Shown piece after piece: positions 42,270-46,909 of a DNA stretch of 46,909 nt; the stretch's first letter is position 1; each line of letters starts with the position of its first letter. The DNA comes from Phaeoceros laevis (Eukaryota > Anthocerotophyta > Anthocerotopsida > Notothyladales): assembly GCA_049999765.1 (NCBI GenBank), contig JBNGIQ010006875.1:1-46909 (forward strand), written 5' to 3'. The translations under genes and the position numbers were made by a program. The notes beneath the pieces were generated by a model. The model worked only from the letters and a program-made list of their open reading frames with translations, did no database searches and was not told the DNA's origin.

Positions 42270-43640
42270 TTGCTGGTGGAGTATCGAGATGTGTTGGTGG
42301 ACGGACTGCCACCTGGATTACCACCTAAGCGAGTTGTGGATCACCGCATCGAATTCATTCCAGGGGAGCATCGCCCTTCTCACAAACCATGCTTTAGAAT
42401 ATCTCCTCTAGAGCTTCAAGAATCTAAGGTGCAAGTAGAAGAATTATTACGTAAGGGCTATATTAGACCATCTATGTCTCCATGGCGTGCCCCTATCCTG
42501 TTCACTAGAAAGAAGAATGGCAAGCTTAGAATGTGTATAGACTACAGACCGCTGAACCAAGTGACATGTAGAAATAGTTACCCTCTCCTCCGCATAGATG
42601 AGTTGCTAGAAAGTTTGGCAGGAGCTTATTATTTCACGAAGCTTGACCTTGCTGCTAGCTATCATCAAATTCGTGTAGCGGAGGAGGACATCCCGAAGAC
42701 GGCTTTTAACACAAGGTACGGACACTACGAATGGCTGGTGATGAGTATTGGTTTAACCAACGCACCTGCCACTTTCCAAAGCCTCATGAATGATGTTTTC
42801 AGAGATATGATTAACAATGGGTTGGTCGTCTATCTGGATGGCATTCTGATTTATAGCAGCACAAGGGAGCAGCATTTCATCAAGCTCAAACAGACATTAG
42901 AGAGATCGAGGTAGCATCAACTTTATGTTCAGTTACCAAAATGTGAGTTCCTGGTTGAACGGGCACATAGTTGATAAAAGTGGCATCAGGGTGGATCCTA
43001 CAAAAACGGAGGTAATTCGGAACTGGCCACGGCCATCTACAGTGAAAGAACTGCAATCTTTTTTAGGTCTAGCGAATTACTATAGGAAGTTTGTGAAGGG
43101 GTTTGCTGCCATTGCAGCCCCCCTAAGTGGGCTATTGCAACAAGAACAACAATGGTGTTGGCAAGATGAACAGGAAAAAGCTTTCGAAACACTCAAACAA
43201 GCCCTAACAGCTGCACCAATATTGGCGTATCCTGATTACAGCAGGGAGTTTATTGTGACTTGTGATGCCTCGAATCTAGCTGTAGGAGCCGTTTTACAGC
43301 AAGATTATACCCAAGGTCGTCATCTAGTGGCCTTCTTCTCACGAAAATTGAAGAGGGCTGAACTAAACTGGACAACGAGTGAGAAGGAGGCTATTGCCCA
43401 GATCCTAGCTATCAAAGAATGGAGATGTTTTCTAGAGGGAAGGCACTTTGTACTGGAAACGGATCATCATCCTTTGATCTACCTACAGACACAGGCTGTT
43501 TTGTCCAGGAAGTAGGCGCGGTGGTTAGAACTACTACAACAGTTCTCTTTCACTGTAAAATATTTACGAGGAGCAGACAATCATGTAGCCGACGCGTTAA
43601 GTCGCATCCCTCGTAATGTTTTGGATGATGATATGCTGAA
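42270..43640 (+). pseudogene. Chromovirus reverse transcriptase and RNase H region, inactive
   Basis: RT motifs in order: LLRKGYIRPSMSPWRAPILF, RMCIDYRPLNQVT, YYFTKLDLAASYHQIRV, TAFNTRYGHYEWLVM, TNAPATFQ, then VVYLDGILIYS where the catalytic box should be Y-x-D-D; its second Asp is Gly. A frame break at 42912-42925 separates this from RKFVKGFAAIAAPL and the RNase H domain (TCDASNLAVGAVL, SEKEAIAQILAIKEW, LETDHHPLIYL). TAG at 43513-43515 interrupts just before ARWLELLQQFSFTVKY, which continues in frame to the ADALSRIP end. Several independent lesions make this copy dead. Confidence 0.9.
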
Positions 43641-43709
43641 ATTTGGTCTAGAGCAGTCAGACATGCAGGTTAACGCGTTGACAGCCATCAGTGTGCAGGA
43701 ACAAGACCA

Positions 43710-45179
43710 GTGGAAGGCCCGCATCCAACAAGCAATGGAAACGACGAGCTGGCACAGCAGATTATAACAACAATAGATCAGGGGACATCAGATGATTGGC
43801 AGCAACAAGGAGGTACGCTGTACTTTAAAAACAGAATTTACATTCCTCCACTTACTGAATTGAGGCAATTATTAGTAAGAGAGGCTCATTGCAGCCCTTT
43901 TGCAGGGCACCCAGGCATACAGCGGACACAACAGTCTCTCAGCAGGAAGTATTACTGGCCAACCATCAATAAAGAGGTTAGGACATTTGTTCATGAATGT
44001 GATGTTTGTCAGCGTATCAAGGCATCAAGAACGAAAAAAGGGGGACTGCTGCAGCCATTACCAATACCCACTAAGCCTTGGAAACAGGTGATGATGGATT
44101 TCATTACAGGGCTGCCAACCATAAAGGAGGGGTATGATTCTATCCTGGTGTTCACTGACAAGTTCACAAGGATGGTACATCTAATACCAACAAAAGAGAC
44201 CTGTACACAGCAGTTGAGACTGCCGACATGTTCTTAAAACATGTGTATCGGCTTCATGGGTTGCCCAAATCCATTGTAAGTGACCAGGACTCCAGATTTA
44301 CATCTCACGTTTGGAAAGCTGTGCACAGGGCTCTCGGAACAGAGATTTGTCTATCAACAACTTATCCTGAAACTGACGGGGCTACTGAACGAGCAAATCA
44401 GACTATAGAAGATTTTCTTTGCGCTTATTGCAGCACACACCAGGTGATGTGGGATGCTTTCTTACATTTTGCGGAAATTTGCTTTTAATGATGCAGTAGC
44501 ATTTGCTACGGGGCATACACCTTTCTACTTGAATGTTGGATAGCACCCGAAAACGTTATTGACAGCTGCACTGCCTGCAACACAAAACACACCTGCAGCA
44601 CATGATTATCTACAGACCAGAATCAAGGCACAACAAGTGGCGAGGATGCAAGCTATGGAGGCTCAAAACAGGCAATCTCAATATGCAGACAAACACCGGC
44701 GCATGGTAGATTTCCATGTTGGGGACTGGGTTATGCTATCCACTAAATACATTGATCTGCCGGCTCATTTTGCAAGGAAACTGTCTGACAGGTATATCAG
44801 TCCTTATCGTGTGATACAGAAGATTGGCAATGTTGCGTACAAGCTTGAATTACCACAACAGCTGCGGATTCATAATGTATTTCATGTTTCTCTTTTACGG
44901 CCATATTATGGCACATTCCCAAGTCGTCCACCACCAGTCTGGACTGCTGGCAATGAGGAATTTGAGGTAGATAGCATCTTGCAGCATCATCGTTCACGAA
45001 GGCAGTGGCAATTCTTGGTACTCTGGAAGGGCTACTCGTCGTCCGTCGCAACCTGGGAGCCCTTAAGCAACTTATCAAATGCTACGGAAGTGATTCAAGA
45101 ATACGTTCAGACACATCGGTTACAAGTTCCTGGCTTCGAGGGCGAAGCCTCATCCCCCCGGGGTGAATGTCACAATTAA
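43710..45179 (+). pseudogene. Chromovirus integrase with chromodomain, frameshifted
   Basis: The HHCC zinc-binding domain is intact (REAHCSPFAGHPGI ... HECDVCQRIK). The catalytic core has the first Asp in MMDFITGLP, then a frame break near 44220, the second Asp in IVSDQDSRFTS and the Glu in ETDGATERANQTIE. Another frame break lies near 44470 and a TAG near 44540. The C-terminal part (44559-45179) has VGDWVMLSTKYI, KLSDRYISPYRVI, HNVFHVSLLRPY and a chromodomain (EFEVDSILQHHRSR; FLVLWKGYSSSVATWEPLSN), which places the element in the chromovirus branch of Ty3/gypsy that targets heterochromatin. Confidence 0.9.
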
Positions 45180-45714
45180 GTAGTATTAGTGTAATTATGT
45201 ATGGTAATTAATGAATGCATAAATAGTGTAAACCATGGAATAGGAAATATCTAGAAGGTAGGCGAAACGTTACTTGGCATGTATGTATACGGCCTAAATC
45301 GAAATTACGGACTATGTGACACGTGTACAAACGTTTGGCTACTTAAACAACGGGCAAGCCCTAACTAAGGGACCTGGACCCCTTACCAGCAAACTGGCGT
45401 GTTTTGGAGCATCTACTCAAAACTTACTTGGCGTGGGCTCAAAATGGAACTTTCATGTTCCAGATTCATCATGTGCACAAGGAACCTCGCAGCCTTAATG
45501 TTTTAAAGAATCAAGTGAGGATAAAATGTTGTTATTTGCTCGGCGGACCGAGCCAACCAAGAATATGCCTGCGCGTGGTGATGGATTACTGAGTGACCCA
45601 GCTCGGGTATGTTTACTGAACCAGGGTTTAGGGCACAACCAAATACTAGACCAGCACGGGGACTCATTTACCTGCTCAAGATTGGGTTGAGGCATCATTG
45701 GTGCAAAAATTGGA
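45168..45714 (+). mobile_element. Probable start of the chromovirus 3' LTR
   Basis: Right after the chromodomain stop region, TGTCACAATTAAG follows a GC-rich purine tract (GGGGTGAA). TGTCACA is the common start of chromovirus LTRs. The 3' end is not defined and no identical 5' copy was found, so the extent is uncertain. Confidence 0.5.
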
Positions 45715-46503
45715 GGACTCTAGGATGCCGTTTTGCGGCGTCCCAGGTTCCCCAGCGATGCTAAAAGGAGGGCAAACGGATAACATTGGGACGCTGCCAG
45801 GCGGCGTCCAAGATTCATCCGATCGCCCCTAAATTGAGGGCGAACGGAGAACACTGGGACACCGCCTGGCGGCGTCGAAGATTTATCCGGTCGGCCCGAA
45901 AATGAGGGCAAACGGATGACCCTAGAACGCCGCAAGGCGACGTCCAAGATTCTTCCGGTTGGCCCGCAAAATGTGGGCGAACTGAGGACCCTGGGACACC
46001 GCTTGGCGGCGTCCTAGGATCCACCGGGTGACCCGAAAAAGAAGGCGACCGACGGATTCTGAGACACCGTCAGGTGGCATGCCAAGGTCTACTGAGTGAC
46101 CCAAAAAAGAGGGCGGCCGATGGATTTCGAGATGCCGTCATGCGGCATCCCAGGATCCACCGGGTGACCCGAAAAAGAGGGCGACCGATGGATTCTAGGA
46201 TGTCGTCAGGCGGCATCCCAGGGTCCACCGAGTGACCCAAAAAGAGGGCGACCGATGGATTCTGGGATGCCGTCAGGCAGCGTCCCAGTGTCCACCGAGT
46301 GACCCAAAAAAGAGGGCGACCGATGGATTCCGGCGTCGCGTCCCAGAATCCACCGGGTGACCTGAAAAGAGGGAGACCGATGGATTCTGTGACGCCGTCA
46401 GGGTCCACCGGGTGACCTGAAAAAGAGGGCGACCGATGGATTCTGGGACGCTGCCTCACGGCATCCCAGGGTCCACCGGGTGACCCCAAAAACAGGGCAA
46501 TCG
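45715..46503 (+). repeat. ~68-bp minisatellite, about 12 copies, each with a hairpin core
   Basis: Units run from GGATTCTGGGATGCCG through a self-complementary core (GGGATGCCG, ~5-base loop, CGGCATCCC), then GGTCCACCGGGTGACCC, then AAAAAAGAGGGCGACCGAT. Copies 1-4 (from about 45715) are more diverged; copies 5-12 are closer to one another. Two copies (about 46326-46382 and 46383-46438) have lost most of the core. The second motif GGTCCACCGGGTGACC is itself partly palindromic. Open frames on the minus strand across it are a by-product of the periodicity. Confidence 0.9.
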
Positions 46504-46909
46504 GAAGGTTTAAGAGAATGACTCATGTGGCTCGACCTGTCGCCTCCCCCCTCAACGGTTCCAAACCCACGATCTGGCACCCCGAAGGCGAAAGGCTTGA
46601 TCGATCGAGCCACTTGCTTATGAAGGACAACACTTTTTCTAACTACATCTAACTAGGCTTGTGTACTTTACATCTTACATTTTACATATGGAATTACATG
46701 GACCCTTAAAAGTGGTGGCTCATGTGAGTGGGGTTTAGGGTTACATGCGTGTGACACCAAATTTTTCAGATTACAGCCTCAATCACTATGAATAACAAGG
46801 TGCACGACTTCATGGTTGGGGAAAAATGAGTTGATACATTTGCAAAGCTGAGGAGTTTGAATGAGCAAATGGATGTTGACCCAGCATTTGAAGCACTTCG
46901 TGAGAGTGA
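46504..46909. other. Flank after the minisatellite, nothing recognised
   Basis: AT-richer sequence with no supported gene or repeat. The last ~110 bases have an open frame, but it is too short to judge. Confidence 0.4.

Noticed and set aside
46070-46489. Minus-strand frame of 139 codons with repeated GRPLFRVTRW-like units
   Set aside because: It arises from the minisatellite periodicity; frames change between copies and there is no domain.
45715-46503. CRISPR-like look of regularly spaced palindromic units
   Set aside because: The whole unit is repeated, with no unique spacers, and the context is a plant nuclear genome.

Overview
The window is nuclear DNA from a streptophyte (green plant lineage). 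Evidence: short GT-AG introns in phase, a plant PTB3-type splicing regulator, plant-type PEX13 without an SH3 domain, the chloroplast NDH assembly factor CRR1, plant augmin subunit 3 (AUG3), a PPR fragment, an H2A with SPKK-like tail motifs, and a Ty3/gypsy chromovirus. A plastid-type MinC and the reverse-transcriptase family at 1.2-2.3 kb make a charophyte alga or a non-seed land plant more likely than an angiosperm. The exact organism is inference. Three N gaps (3498-3507, 30032-30131, 31059-31458) show it is draft assembly.

Layout. 0.2-3.6 kb: decayed retroelements (gag-like ORF, broken RT-like ORF, retropepsin fragment, probable LTR) with three sets of short tandem repeats. 4.1-7.1 kb: two intact minus-strand genes, a conserved plant membrane-anchored protein of unknown function (4 exons) and CRR1 (2 exons). 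7.9-9.0 kb: a PPR scrap and an unrecognised two-exon gene. 10.5-13.5 kb: AUG3 on the minus strand, lacking its N-terminal coding part and carrying one exon in inverted orientation. 13.8-14.3 kb: an H2A-like ORF lacking its N-terminal tail, head-to-head with truncated AUG3. 14.3-19.4 kb: mostly gene-free, with a dead integrase fragment. 19.5-22.5 kb: PTB3-type gene in 13 exons, all in phase. 23.0-25.2 kb: an unrecognised minus-strand ORF divergent from PEX13 (5 exons). 25.6-27.6 kb: a minus-strand gene whose seven in-phase exons encode a MinC C-terminal domain followed by a four-helix membrane domain. 27.85 kb: tRNA-Cys(GCA). 28.0-28.6 kb: a small predicted plastid single-helix membrane protein. 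29-46.9 kb: transposon country, with a pogo/Tigger-like DDD transposase, an rve-type cut-and-paste integrase, a degenerate chromovirus, microsatellites and a 12-copy hairpin-bearing minisatellite.

The most interesting observations are the MinC-membrane-domain fusion, the single inverted exon inside AUG3, and the minisatellite whose ~68-bp unit contains a self-complementary core. The host genes do not form one pathway. Several are plastid-related (CRR1, MinC fusion, the single-helix protein); the others serve peroxisome import, RNA processing and microtubule nucleation. Gene models were built by hand from splice consensus, reading-frame continuity and remembered family motifs; no database search was run.
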